A stretch of 27,850 bases of DNA from CALCNS01 sp964425745. Lineage in GTDB: Bacteria; Bacillota; JAAYKD01. Both the position numbers and the translations under genes were made by a program. Below the pieces are notes generated by a model. It was not told the DNA's origin and searched no databases. It worked only from the letters and a program-made list of their open reading frames with translations. Location: assembly GCA_964425745.1 (NCBI GenBank), contig CAYRNW010000032.1, positions 1 to 27,850 on the forward strand. The letters run 5' to 3'. Shown piece after piece: positions 1 through 7,590 of this stretch. Position 1 is the stretch's first letter. Each line of letters begins with the position of its first letter.

Positions 1-179
1 CTCATATGCTCTCTCCTTTACACTTCCAAATGGGTGTTTTTGTTGCTGATTCAACCTTTCGGTTCTTTTGGTCTTGTTTGATTTGGCATTCTCTTCGCAA
101 AATCCTGCTATTTGTGCGCTTGTTATATTATACTACGTTTTACTACTTAATCATACTGAATAGAATCAACAATTGGGGA
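1..179. other. Non-coding left edge of window
   Basis: No convincing gene is visible here. An open frame running from position 6 into the following gene has no ribosome binding site and a composition unlike a real protein, so it is not called. The stretch is AT-rich and leads into the promoter at 180-208. The upstream neighbour of the importer is outside the window. Confidence 0.5.
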
Positions 180-208
180 TTGCATATTTATGCTAATTGT
201 AGTATATT
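180..208 (+). promoter_or_regulatory. Sigma-A promoter with palindromic operator, upstream of the substrate-binding protein gene
   Basis: A -35 box TTGCAT (180-185) and a -10 box TATATT (203-208) are separated by 17 bp. The perfect palindrome GCATATTTATGC at 182-193 overlaps the -35 box, so a bound repressor could block RNA polymerase. Almost the same sequence recurs at 2049-2077 before the permease genes. The regulator is unknown. A twofold-symmetric AT-rich box at the -35 would fit an ArgR-like or similar dimeric repressor, but this is a guess. Confidence 0.7.
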
Positions 209-282
209 ATTGCACAAGTTCTCCGCATTCGTATATAGAGTGTACCGAAGAGCGGACCCAAAAATAAAGAGGAGGCTTTCTT

Positions 283-1893
283 ATGAAAAAACGGTTATCT
301 ACCTTAGTAGTATTGCTGTTGGTTTCTGCCATTTTATTTGGCTGTAATCAAACCCCGGCACCAACCCCCACCCCAGATCCAGTTCCTGCCAAAACCACTT
401 TAACCATTGGTTCTGCCTATGACATTATCAATTTGGTTCCTTTCCTCTCTACCGATTCCCCTTCCGGTGACGTTCACAGTCTGATCCATGAAGGTTTAGT
501 GGGTTACGAAGACAATTATGTCATGGTTCCTAAATTAGCTGAAACATGGGAAACTTCGGAAGACGGCTTAACCTGGACTTTCCACTTACGTGAAGGCGTT
601 AAGTTCCACGACGGTTCTCCCTTCACCTCTGCCGATGTCAAGTTTACCTATGAACAGATTTTGAATCCGGATGTAAAATCCAATAACTACAAAAACTATG
701 TGATCATTGAAAGCATGGATACACCCGATGACAAAACCATTGTTTTCCACTTGACCAGCCCCTTTGCTCCTTTCCTGGATCGTATGACCATGGGAATTAT
801 CTCCAAAACCTATGTAGAAGCTGAGGGCTTTAGCTCTAACAACTACAATGGCTACAACTTAGCTCCCGTTGGAACCGGCCCTTGGCAATTGACCGAATGG
901 GTTCCGGAAACTTCCCTCACCTTATCGGCGTATGCAGAGTATTGGGGAACCGTCCCCACCTTGGAAAAGGTCATCTTCAAACCTATTCCCGAAGCTTCGG
1001 TTCGTTTGATTGCTTTTGAAAATGGCGAAGTCGATTATGTTTCTGCCATCTCTCCCGACGATGTTGAACGTTTAGCTGCCGAAAGCGATAAGTATTCCGT
1101 ATTCACTTTCCCACAATTGCGTTATGCCTACTTAGCCTGGAACAACCAATACGAAGTCTTCCAAGATAAGGCGTTACGCCAGGCTTTAGCCTATGCCACC
1201 GACAAAGACACCTTAATTGAATCGGTCCTCAATGGCTTTGCTGTAAAATCCAACACCACCTATGCTCCCAATCATGGCTATCATCATGAAGTAGAAGAAC
1301 TGTATCCGTATGATCCTGCAAAAGCAGTGAAAACCTTAGAGGATGCCGGCTATGTTAAAGGAGCCGATGGCTTCTACGTAAGCCCAACCGGGTTAAAGGC
1401 TTCTTTTGAAACCTTAGTCAACGCTTCAGATGAAACCTTTACTCAAATTGCCCTGCTTTTACAACAATGGTTCAAAGCTGTTGGCGTGGAAATGAACATT
1501 AAGACTATGGAAAAATCCGCCATGTATGACATTATGGATAAAGTCATCTTAGATGGTGCCGACAATTCTACCTACCAATCCATGGTCGGTTCCATGGGTC
1601 CAACCTCTGATCCGGATCAAACCCGTTACCTCCACTCTGAAGGTGGTTTAAACGATTATCGTTACATGAACGATACCGTAGATGCCCTTTTAGAAGCTGG
1701 AGTCAAAGAATCGGATCCCGTCAAACGTGCAGAAATCTATAACGAGTTGCAAGAATACATTGCCGAAGATCTACCCATGCTGTTCCTCTACTTCACAGTG
1801 GCGAACAACGCATTGAGTGCTGATTTCACCGGTATGAACGCCTCTCCTTATGGTCAATTGAGCGCCCTGAACTTGGTTACACCTGCGAAATAG
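283..1893 (+). CDS. ABC transporter substrate-binding lipoprotein, family 5 (peptide/nickel/opine type)
   Basis: This is the extracytoplasmic receptor of a peptide-type ABC importer. The 536-aa protein starts with a lysine-arginine n-region, a hydrophobic stretch and a lipobox ending at Cys21 (ILFGC), so it should be a membrane-anchored lipoprotein. A Pro/Thr-rich linker follows (about residues 23-36). The body has the family-5 signature region LAETWETSEDGLTWTFHLR and then VKFHDGSPFTSADVKFTYE. Length is normal for DppA/OppA proteins. The start is supported by AGAGGAGGC just upstream. Two permease genes follow after a terminator and a second promoter. The substrate cannot be read from sequence; neighbouring dipeptidase and D-serine dehydratase genes make a peptide or D-amino-acid-containing peptide plausible (inference). 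Confidence 0.93.
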   Translation: MKKRLSTLVVLLLVSAILFGCNQTPAPTPTPDPVPAKTTLTIGSAYDIINLVPFLSTDSPSGDVHSLIHEGLVGYEDNYVMVPKLAETWETSEDGLTWTFHLREGVKFHDGSPFTSADVKFTYEQILNPDVKSNNYKNYVIIESMDTPDDKTIVFHLTSPFAPFLDRMTMGIISKTYVEAEGFSSNNYNGYNLAPVGTGPWQLTEWVPETSLTLSAYAEYWGTVPTLEKVIFKPIPEASVRLIAFENGEVDYVSAISPDDVERLAAESDKYSVFTFPQLRYAYLAWNNQYEVFQDKALRQALAYATDKDTLIESVLNGFAVKSNTTYAPNHGYHHEVEELYPYDPAKAVKTLEDAGYVKGADGFYVSPTGLKASFETLVNASDETFTQIALLLQQWFKAVGVEMNIKTMEKSAMYDIMDKVILDGADNSTYQSMVGSMGPTSDPDQTRYLHSEGGLNDYRYMNDTVDALLEAGVKESDPVKRAEIYNELQEYIAEDLPMLFLYFTVANNALSADFTGMNASPYGQLSALNLVTPAK

Positions 1894-1910
1894 TCCTTAG
1901 TTCTCTTGGA

Positions 1911-1947
1911 GCGGGGTCGTTCATGAACGGCCCTGTTTCTTTTTTCT
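1911..1947 (+). terminator. Rho-independent terminator after the substrate-binding protein gene
   Basis: The stem GGGTCGTTC / GAACGGCCC, with one T.G pair around a short loop, is followed by a T-rich tract (TTTCTTTTTTCTT). It lies 18 bp after the stop codon and before a fresh promoter at 2049. The receptor gene is therefore probably transcribed separately from the permeases, which fits the higher expression usual for binding proteins. Confidence 0.8.
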
Positions 1948-2048
1948 TAATAAAATTTGAAGGATTCTGTTGGCTTATGCAGAAATGAATTCTTTAGAGA
2001 GATACAGGAAATCAGACCGGATTCTTTAGAATGACACAGCGAAAAGGC

Positions 2049-2077
2049 TTGCATATTTATGCCAATGATAGTATATT
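2049..2077 (+). promoter_or_regulatory. Second copy of the palindromic promoter, upstream of the permease genes
   Basis: A -35 box TTGCAT (2049-2054) and a -10 box TATATT (2072-2077) are spaced 17 bp apart, with the palindrome GCATATTTATGC at 2051-2062. Compared with 180-208, the core is identical except for three positions in the spacer. The pair implies shared control of receptor and permeases by one regulator. Confidence 0.7.
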
Positions 2078-2127
2078 ATGCAACAGACTCTACAATACAA
2101 ACATGGTAAGAAACGAGGCTTGGATTC

Positions 2128-3048
2128 ATGAAAAAATTTATACTGCAGCGGATTCTGCTGGCTTTCCTAACATTGTTTGGCATCACCGTCATCGTGTTTT
2201 CGCTGATGCACTTGGCACCCGGAGATCCGGTTTCTGTGATTGCCGGTCGGGAAACCGATCCCAAAATTGTCGCAGCCATACGAGAAGAATGGGGATTCAA
2301 TCAACCCATCTATATTCAATACTTTACATGGTTAAAAAAAGCCGTTGTCGGTGACTTTGGCATGTCTTTTGTCAACCGAATGAACGTCGTTGATCTCATC
2401 GCCTCCCGTTTGCCGTATACGATTAAACTGAACCTCATTGCCTCTGTCATTGGCTTATGCATTGCCTTTCCGGTCGGAATTTTGTCGGCTGTGCGCAAAT
2501 ACTCGATTTTTGACTATGTATCCACCTTTTTTGCCTTGCTCAGCCAGAGTATGCCATCGTTTTGGCTCTCATTGATGATGATTTCTATATTCTCAGCAAA
2601 ATTGGGATGGTTCCCCTCATCGGGAAGCGAAACCTGGAAGCATTACATTATGCCAGCTGTAATATTAGGCACGACTTGGGCAGCAGGATTAACCAGAATG
2701 ATTCGAAGCTCCATGATGGAAGTTTTGACGGAAGATTATGTAAGAACCGCCCGAGCCAAAGGTTTACGAGAAAGTGTAGTTGTGTATCGGCATGCCTTGC
2801 GCAATGCCATGGTGCCGATTGCTACTTCCCTTGCCTATTGGATCGCCTACTTGGTGACAGGTTCGGTTATAGTGGAAGTCATCTTTGCCTTACCCGGGAT
2901 TGGGCGACTAATGATCAGTTCGTTATCTAACCGTGACTACTTCGTAGTGCAAGCGGTTATCCTATTAACTTCCAGCGCTGTGCTGATTGCCAACCTGGCC
3001 GTCGACGTACTTTATGTCGTCATCGACCCACGGATCCGTTACGACTAA
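2128..3048 (+). CDS. ABC transporter permease, DppB/OppB family
   Basis: This 306-aa inner-membrane subunit of a peptide-type importer begins with the family N-terminal helix (FILQRILLAFLTLFGITVIVF) and the conserved LAPGDPV segment. The cytoplasmic EAA loop that contacts the ATPase is visible as DYVRTARAKGLRESVVVYRHALRNA (around residues 205-229). It ends with the usual VDVLYVVIDPRIRYD. A GAGG ribosome site lies about 10 bp before ATG 2128. The next permease starts 13 bp after the stop, so the two are co-transcribed and should form the heterodimeric pore. Confidence 0.93.
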   Translation: MKKFILQRILLAFLTLFGITVIVFSLMHLAPGDPVSVIAGRETDPKIVAAIREEWGFNQPIYIQYFTWLKKAVVGDFGMSFVNRMNVVDLIASRLPYTIKLNLIASVIGLCIAFPVGILSAVRKYSIFDYVSTFFALLSQSMPSFWLSLMMISIFSAKLGWFPSSGSETWKHYIMPAVILGTTWAAGLTRMIRSSMMEVLTEDYVRTARAKGLRESVVVYRHALRNAMVPIATSLAYWIAYLVTGSVIVEVIFALPGIGRLMISSLSNRDYFVVQAVILLTSSAVLIANLAVDVLYVVIDPRIRYD

Positions 3049-3061
3049 AGGAGGAAGCAGC

Positions 3062-3982
3062 ATGTGGAATAAGAAAACAACGATGCCCACTGATTCGCAG
3101 GGCAACGATTTACAAATGGAACTGATCACCGATTCCGATGCCGGCACCGGCTTTAAAGGGATTTGGTCTCGCTTTCGCAAGCATAAATTAGCCGTCATCA
3201 GCATGGCCATGGTCTTAATTTTACTCTCGATTGCTTTGTTTGCTCCCCTGCTCTCCCCCTACGATCCGGATGAAGTGCATCCGTTGGAGCGATTGACCGG
3301 TCCTACGGCCGCTCATCCGTTTGGCCAAGATCATTTAGGCAGAGATATCTTGAGTCGTGTCATCTGGGGGTCACGAGTGTCGCTCAGTGTCGGTTTTATT
3401 GCCGGCTCCCTCTCACTGGTCGTGGGCGTTGTCTTAGGCGCTCTTGCTGGCTTTTACGGCGGCTGGGTCGATAATGTGATTATGCGTGTCGCCGAGATTT
3501 TTGTGACCATACCCCAATTCTTATTAGTCATTGCTGTTGTAGCGGCCTTAGGGCCAAGCCTTAATAACCTGATGATTGTCATTGGCTTGACTTCTTGGAA
3601 CGGCTATGCCCGTCAGGTGCGGGCAAAGGTCATGCAAATCAAGCAGCTGGATTATACCGAAGCCGCCTTGGCACTTGGTTGCACAGATCGCCGCATCATC
3701 TTCCACCACATTCTGCCCAATGCTGTTGTGCCGATCATCGTCATGGCTACTTTAAACATTGCCAGTGTTATTATCTTGGAATCCAGTTTAACCTTCTTAG
3801 GATTCGGCGCGCAACCGCCGCAATCCACTTGGGGTTCCATTCTCAACGAAGGACGCACCTACATCTTAAAAGCACCACACATTTCCACCTACCCCGGCTT
3901 AGCGATTATGCTGACGGTATTATCGTTTAACCTCATGGGTGACGGCTTGCGCGATGCATTAGACCCCAAGATGAAGATTTAA
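3062..3982 (+). CDS. ABC transporter permease, DppC/OppC family
   Basis: This is the second membrane subunit of the importer, 306 aa from the ATG at 3062. An upstream in-frame start at 2987 would overlap the preceding gene and is rejected, because AAAGGAGGAAG sits directly before 3062. Family marks are the N-terminal 'GIWSRFRKHKLAVISM' helix entry, LLSPYDPDEVH, HPFGQDHLGRDILSRVIWGSRVSL, the EAA loop (DYTEAALALGCTDRRIIFHHILPN) and the C-terminal GDGLRDALDPKMKI. No DppD/DppF ATPase gene follows. The operon stops at a strong terminator, so the motor subunits must be encoded elsewhere. Confidence 0.93.
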   Translation: MWNKKTTMPTDSQGNDLQMELITDSDAGTGFKGIWSRFRKHKLAVISMAMVLILLSIALFAPLLSPYDPDEVHPLERLTGPTAAHPFGQDHLGRDILSRVIWGSRVSLSVGFIAGSLSLVVGVVLGALAGFYGGWVDNVIMRVAEIFVTIPQFLLVIAVVAALGPSLNNLMIVIGLTSWNGYARQVRAKVMQIKQLDYTEAALALGCTDRRIIFHHILPNAVVPIIVMATLNIASVIILESSLTFLGFGAQPPQSTWGSILNEGRTYILKAPHISTYPGLAIMLTVLSFNLMGDGLRDALDPKMKI

Positions 3983-4009
3983 TCTTTACCAGTCTACACA
4001 TAAAAAAAC

Positions 4010-4049
4010 AACAGCGGAGAACGAACTCAACGTTCTTCGCTGTTTTCTT
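4010..4049. terminator. Bidirectional rho-independent terminator between convergent genes
   Basis: A 14-bp stem (4010-4023 with 4031-4044, one G.T pair) encloses the 7-nt loop AACTCAA. It has a T-rich tail on the plus strand and a run of seven A on the other side, so it can stop both the permease transcript and the dsdA transcript coming from the opposite strand. Confidence 0.88.
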
Positions 4050-4067
4050 GTCGAATCATCCACTTTG

Positions 4068-5366
4068 CTACTGCACTTGGCCCTTGCTCCGATACACTTC
4101 CATTTCCTCTGCCGGCACCATACTACCCCCGGTTGACCAAGCTACATGAGTAGAATTTTTCCACTGTTCCGGTGTAAAGCGCTGAACGTAGCTGCTATCC
4201 TCTTGAATCATACGAAATCCCGGTAAAGAGGCTGCAGCGGAAGGTTCCACGGCAATCGCTTCGGTTTCCCAGAGTTGACGTAAATATCGGTACGGAGTTT
4301 CCTCGGCCAAGGTGTAAATCCCGTCTAACCGGTGGCCAATAATGCGACCGATTAGTTTCGAAGGTCTTCCTACCGCCAAGCCGTCCATGCCGGTTTTTCC
4401 GCTTAAACCTATATCTTGCACCGAAATGCCGTCGTGTAAGCCACTTGCCAACCCTAACAACATACACGGTGACTGTGCCGGTTCCACAAAAATGCAATGC
4501 ACGTTGGCACCAAATTCTTGCTTTAAGCCATAGGTTACCCCACCGGGGCCTCCACCAACTCCGCAGGGCAAATAAACAAAAAGAGGATGGCTTTCGTCGA
4601 CAGTGACACCGGCTGCCTTCAACTGCTCCGCGGTGCGTTTGCCTGCAACGCTATAACCATAAAACAAATCGAAGGAGTTCTCATCATCGACAAAATGGCA
4701 TTTCGGGTCCAACGCGGCTTGCTTGCGACCTTCTTCCACTGCCATTTGAAAGTCTCCCAGGTGTTCAACAACCCGAGCACCTTTGGCGCGTAGCATATCC
4801 TTCTTCCACTGACGGGCATCAGCCGACATATGAACGGTGACTCGAAAGCCTAATTTTGCACTGATGATGCCAATGGAGAGGCCTAAATTACCAGTAGAAC
4901 CAACGGCTACTGCATACTGATGAAACAACTCTCGGAACTTCGCTTCGGCCAAGATGCTGTAATTATCATCGATTTTAAGTAAACCGCTTTGCAAGGCAAT
5001 CTTCTCCGCTAGGACTAGGACCTCATAGATTCCGCCACGGGCTTTGATTGAACCGGAAATCGGCAGAGCATGGTCTCCTTTGAGGAACAACCGTCCCACT
5101 AAGTTCTTCGAACTTTCACTTTGTAAAGCGTCTTTGAAATGTGGGATTTCAACCAAGGGAGATTCGATCAATCCACCGTGTGCCCGCGTTTCCGGATAAA
5201 CTGCAGCAAAGTAGGCAGCAAAGCGTTGTAAGCGGTGTCGTGCGTCTTCGATTCCTTCCAAAGATGCCAATTCAGACTCTTCTTCTCTTTGAGCCGGGTT
5301 GATCCAAAAGAGTGGGTTTGCTTGCTTTAAGTTGTGCAAGAGATTCGCTTCGATATTGTATTGCAT
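4068..5366 (-). CDS. dsdA: D-serine ammonia-lyase (D-serine dehydratase)
   Basis: This PLP enzyme converts D-serine to pyruvate and ammonia in the cytoplasm. The 432-aa protein is close to the E. coli DsdA length. The PLP lysine is K108 in the motif GSIKARGG, and the glycine-rich phosphate-binding loop is CGVGGGPGGV. The conserved segments AVGSTGNLGLSIG and SADARQWKKDMLRAKGA are also present. The ATG at 5366 is preferred over an upstream one at 5411 because AGAGGAGAGG lies just before it and the N-terminus then matches the family. It is the last gene of a minus-strand set with a dipeptidase and an HpaI aldolase, which together suggest use of D-amino acid or peptide-derived carbon. No DsdC-type regulator is adjacent. 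Confidence 0.93.
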   Translation of the reverse strand: MQYNIEANLLHNLKQANPLFWINPAQREEESELASLEGIEDARHRLQRFAAYFAAVYPETRAHGGLIESPLVEIPHFKDALQSESSKNLVGRLFLKGDHALPISGSIKARGGIYEVLVLAEKIALQSGLLKIDDNYSILAEAKFRELFHQYAVAVGSTGNLGLSIGIISAKLGFRVTVHMSADARQWKKDMLRAKGARVVEHLGDFQMAVEEGRKQAALDPKCHFVDDENSFDLFYGYSVAGKRTAEQLKAAGVTVDESHPLFVYLPCGVGGGPGGVTYGLKQEFGANVHCIFVEPAQSPCMLLGLASGLHDGISVQDIGLSGKTGMDGLAVGRPSKLIGRIIGHRLDGIYTLAEETPYRYLRQLWETEAIAVEPSAAASLPGFRMIQEDSSYVQRFTPEQWKNSTHVAWSTGGSMVPAEEMEVYRSKGQVQ

Positions 5367-5409
5367 AGGATTTCCTCTCCTCTTATATAAAACACTAATG
5401 ATATAAAAC

Positions 5410-5438
5410 ACCGAGGCGCGACAGGATCACGCCCCGGT
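5410..5438 (-). terminator. Weak intercistronic terminator or attenuator hairpin
   Basis: The stem ACCGGGGCG / CGCCTCGGT, with one G.T pair, lies between the dipeptidase stop and dsdA. On the minus strand it is followed by GTTTTATAT, a poor T-tract. It could reduce read-through into dsdA or stabilise the upstream mRNA 3' end. A near-direct repeat of TGTTTTATAT follows it. Confidence 0.45.
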
Positions 5439-5457
5439 TTTAAAGACCCTCTGGCGG

Positions 5458-6435
5458 TTATTTAAGGCTTTCTTTGATAACCCGCAAGACATTGGTGTAA
5501 GCGATTTTCTCGATTTGATCGTCGGAAAAGCCTTCTTTACTCAAAGCATGCAAGAGATTGGGCATCATGGAGGCGTCGTTGACTTCTAAAGTGCCGGTAA
5601 TGCCATCAAAGTCGGATCCTAAGCCAACACACTCAATACCACCTAATTTGACAAAGTGTTTGACATGGCGAACCATATCGCTGATCAGACTGAATTTGCT
5701 GGTAAGATCTTCTGAGAGGAACGGTGCGCAGAAATTGATGCCCGAAACACCGCCGGCTTTGGCGAGTAAGGGAATCATTTCATCGGTTAGGTTGCGTTGG
5801 TGACCACTCAAAGCGCGGCAATTGGAGTGAGAAGCCACAAAAGGTTTCTTGCTCAAACGTGCAACATCAAAGAAGCCGGCATCGGAAAGATGAGAAACGT
5901 CAATCAGCATACCCTTATGGTTCATCCATTCCACTGCTTCTTTGCCGAATGGGGTCAAGCCGGTGTTCATCACATCTTTATCTAAAGAGTTCGGTGAACC
6001 AAAGCAGTTGGCATAGTTCCAGGTGAAGGAAATCAGGCGTACACCTAAATCATAATACTGTTGCAGTTTATCAAAGCTACCTTCCACGGAGCGACCGTCT
6101 TCAATGGTGAGGAAAGCAGACATTTTGCCGGCTTTATCGTTGGCTAAGAGCTCTTCAGCATTGCGGGCAAATGCGATCAGATCGGAATGTTTTTTGATTT
6201 CACGCATTAAGGTGGAAGCCATGGTGTTGATCATTTCGTCATCTGCCGGTAAGACACGACCGGCTTTTTCAGCCATATGACGCGGAGGTAAAAACATAGC
6301 AAAGAATTGGGCCATATAATCGCCCTTTTTCATTTTCTGAAAGTCGATACTGGCTTCGTTGGAGAACAGGCTGAAATTTTCCGGATCGCGATATGCGCCC
6401 CCTAGGGTATCGCAATGCATGTCAATGATTTTCAT
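5458..6435 (-). CDS. Membrane dipeptidase family (M19, renal dipeptidase-like) zinc peptidase
   Basis: The 325-aa protein is a TIM-barrel dinuclear zinc dipeptidase. Visible ligands and signatures are HCD (residues 7-9) near the N-terminus, EDGRSVEG with the bridging glutamate, DVSHLSD, SHSNCRALSGHQRNL and GLGSDFDG. Family members cleave dipeptides, including ones with a C-terminal D-amino acid, which fits its position directly upstream of D-serine dehydratase (inference). No signal peptide is seen, so it should be cytoplasmic. AAGAAGGG precedes the ATG at 6435. It lies 47 bp after the aldolase gene and is probably co-transcribed with it. Confidence 0.92.
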   Translation of the reverse strand: MKIIDMHCDTLGGAYRDPENFSLFSNEASIDFQKMKKGDYMAQFFAMFLPPRHMAEKAGRVLPADDEMINTMASTLMREIKKHSDLIAFARNAEELLANDKAGKMSAFLTIEDGRSVEGSFDKLQQYYDLGVRLISFTWNYANCFGSPNSLDKDVMNTGLTPFGKEAVEWMNHKGMLIDVSHLSDAGFFDVARLSKKPFVASHSNCRALSGHQRNLTDEMIPLLAKAGGVSGINFCAPFLSEDLTSKFSLISDMVRHVKHFVKLGGIECVGLGSDFDGITGTLEVNDASMMPNLLHALSKEGFSDDQIEKIAYTNVLRVIKESLK

Positions 6436-6482
6436 AGGTTCCCTTCTTTCTATCTTGTTAGGATTTCTTTCGACAAACGTAG

Positions 6483-7262
6483 TTAAATTCCTGCTTCTTT
6501 TAGGGTGGTGATATTCTGACGATACGCATGAATCAACGTCTGTAAATCGGTGCTCAAGGCAATCCCTTGGTAGCCGAGTTTAACTTGTTCCACGGCCATG
6601 GCAGGGGTCGCTGCAAAGATGAAGGCAGGTTTTTGAACCGCAGTACAGGTTTGCGCAATCTTTTGTAAAGCAGCTTGAAACTCCGGGGTAGTGAATTGTC
6701 CGGGGTTGCCAAGGGCGACCGACAAATCAAAGGGTCCGACAAAGATACCATCGACCCCTTCTAAACGCACGATTTCTTCGATTTGCTCTAGGAATTCCCG
6801 CGTCTCACACATGGGGATTAGCATCGTTTCAGCATTGCTGACCGTAAAGTATTGTTCCAGGTTTGCTGCAAAAGGTTCAAAGCCATAGCCGGATCTGCGT
6901 CCCAAAGCAAAACCGCGTTTCCCTAACGGAGCATATTTACCGTGTTCAATGATTTCCCGCACTTCTGCCACCGTTCTTAGACAGGGAATCACTAAACCAT
7001 CTGCCCCGGCATCGAGCATTTTCAAAATCGCCGCTCTCGACACATCTTTGACTCGTACAAACGCGGTTAGTGATTTGGACTGAGCAATTCGAATCAAGTT
7101 CACGGCTTGTTCCGTATCCACCGGGCTGTGCTCGGAATCGATCACCACAAAATCCAAGCCGGTATAACCCAAGCTTTCTACTAAGGCATCTGCCGCGGAC
7201 CAAACAAAAGTTCCCAGTACCGTTTTGTTGTGGAGTAATTTTTCCTTGACTAGGTTTTTCAT
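6483..7262 (-). CDS. HpcH/HpaI aldolase family protein
   Basis: The 259-aa class II, metal-dependent aldolase resembles 2-dehydro-3-deoxyglucarate and 4-hydroxy-2-oxoheptanedioate aldolases, which split a 2-keto acid to pyruvate and an aldehyde. Family signs are the N-terminal LGTFVWSAADALVESLGYTG-like segment, the VVIDSEHSP motif, LIPMCETREFLEQ (metal glutamate) and GIFVGPFDLSVALG (metal aspartate). AGGAGGAATCC directly precedes ATG 7262. It is the first gene of the minus-strand aldolase-dipeptidase-dsdA set. The true substrate cannot be told from sequence. Pyruvate as a shared product with DsdA is the only link to the neighbours. Confidence 0.88.
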   Translation of the reverse strand: MKNLVKEKLLHNKTVLGTFVWSAADALVESLGYTGLDFVVIDSEHSPVDTEQAVNLIRIAQSKSLTAFVRVKDVSRAAILKMLDAGADGLVIPCLRTVAEVREIIEHGKYAPLGKRGFALGRRSGYGFEPFAANLEQYFTVSNAETMLIPMCETREFLEQIEEIVRLEGVDGIFVGPFDLSVALGNPGQFTTPEFQAALQKIAQTCTAVQKPAFIFAATPAMAVEQVKLGYQGIALSTDLQTLIHAYRQNITTLKEAGI

Positions 7263-7523
7263 ATGGATTCCTCCTGTTTACTCTCATTATAGGGTTTGAT
7301 TTGACTGTTCTCACTCTTGCTCCTGCTGAGTTTTAGAGCCCAGAACCACATTACCGAATATTACATTTTATTTTATAATCCTACGATACTCCGGTTTCCA
7401 GTTTTTTCATTAACCTTTGTAAACAAGTGCTTGAACCCTATTCATTTTCTTATCAACAATTAACAAGTCTTTGTTTAAACTTGTTATAATTAACATACAG
7501 GGTTTGTTATATTACTGTACACC
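7263..7523. promoter_or_regulatory. Divergent intergenic region between aldolase and exporter operons
   Basis: The 328-bp gap 7263-7590 holds no gene. On the minus strand TATAAT (7286-7291) lies 24 bp before the aldolase start, but its -35 is poor. On the plus side, an inverted repeat with 8-bp arms (TAACAAGT 7461-7468, ACTTGTTA 7479-7486) lies upstream of the exporter promoter. A related AACAAGTGCTTG occurs about 40 bp earlier. These could be operator sites for a regulator of the exporter. Confidence 0.45.
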
Positions 7524-7552
7524 TTGACATTATAAAATATAAATGTTATACT
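7524..7552 (+). promoter_or_regulatory. Strong sigma-A promoter of the ABC exporter operon
   Basis: TTGACA (7524-7529), a 17-bp spacer and TATACT (7547-7552) with an upstream TGT giving an extended -10. It ends 38 bp before the exporter start codon. It is close to the consensus, so control is more likely through the nearby inverted repeats than through promoter weakness. Confidence 0.82.
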
Positions 7553-7590
7553 TTTCTCGAAATCAATTCAGAGCGAAGCGAGGGATAACA

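Noticed and set aside
6..347. Open frame over the left edge
   Set aside because: No ribosome site, low-complexity composition, and it runs across the promoter and start of the well-supported lipoprotein gene.
2031..2354. Open frame starting before the DppB gene
   Set aside because: It shadows the permease gene in another frame. Its shared GLHIYAN peptide with the left-edge frame comes only from the repeated promoter element being translated.
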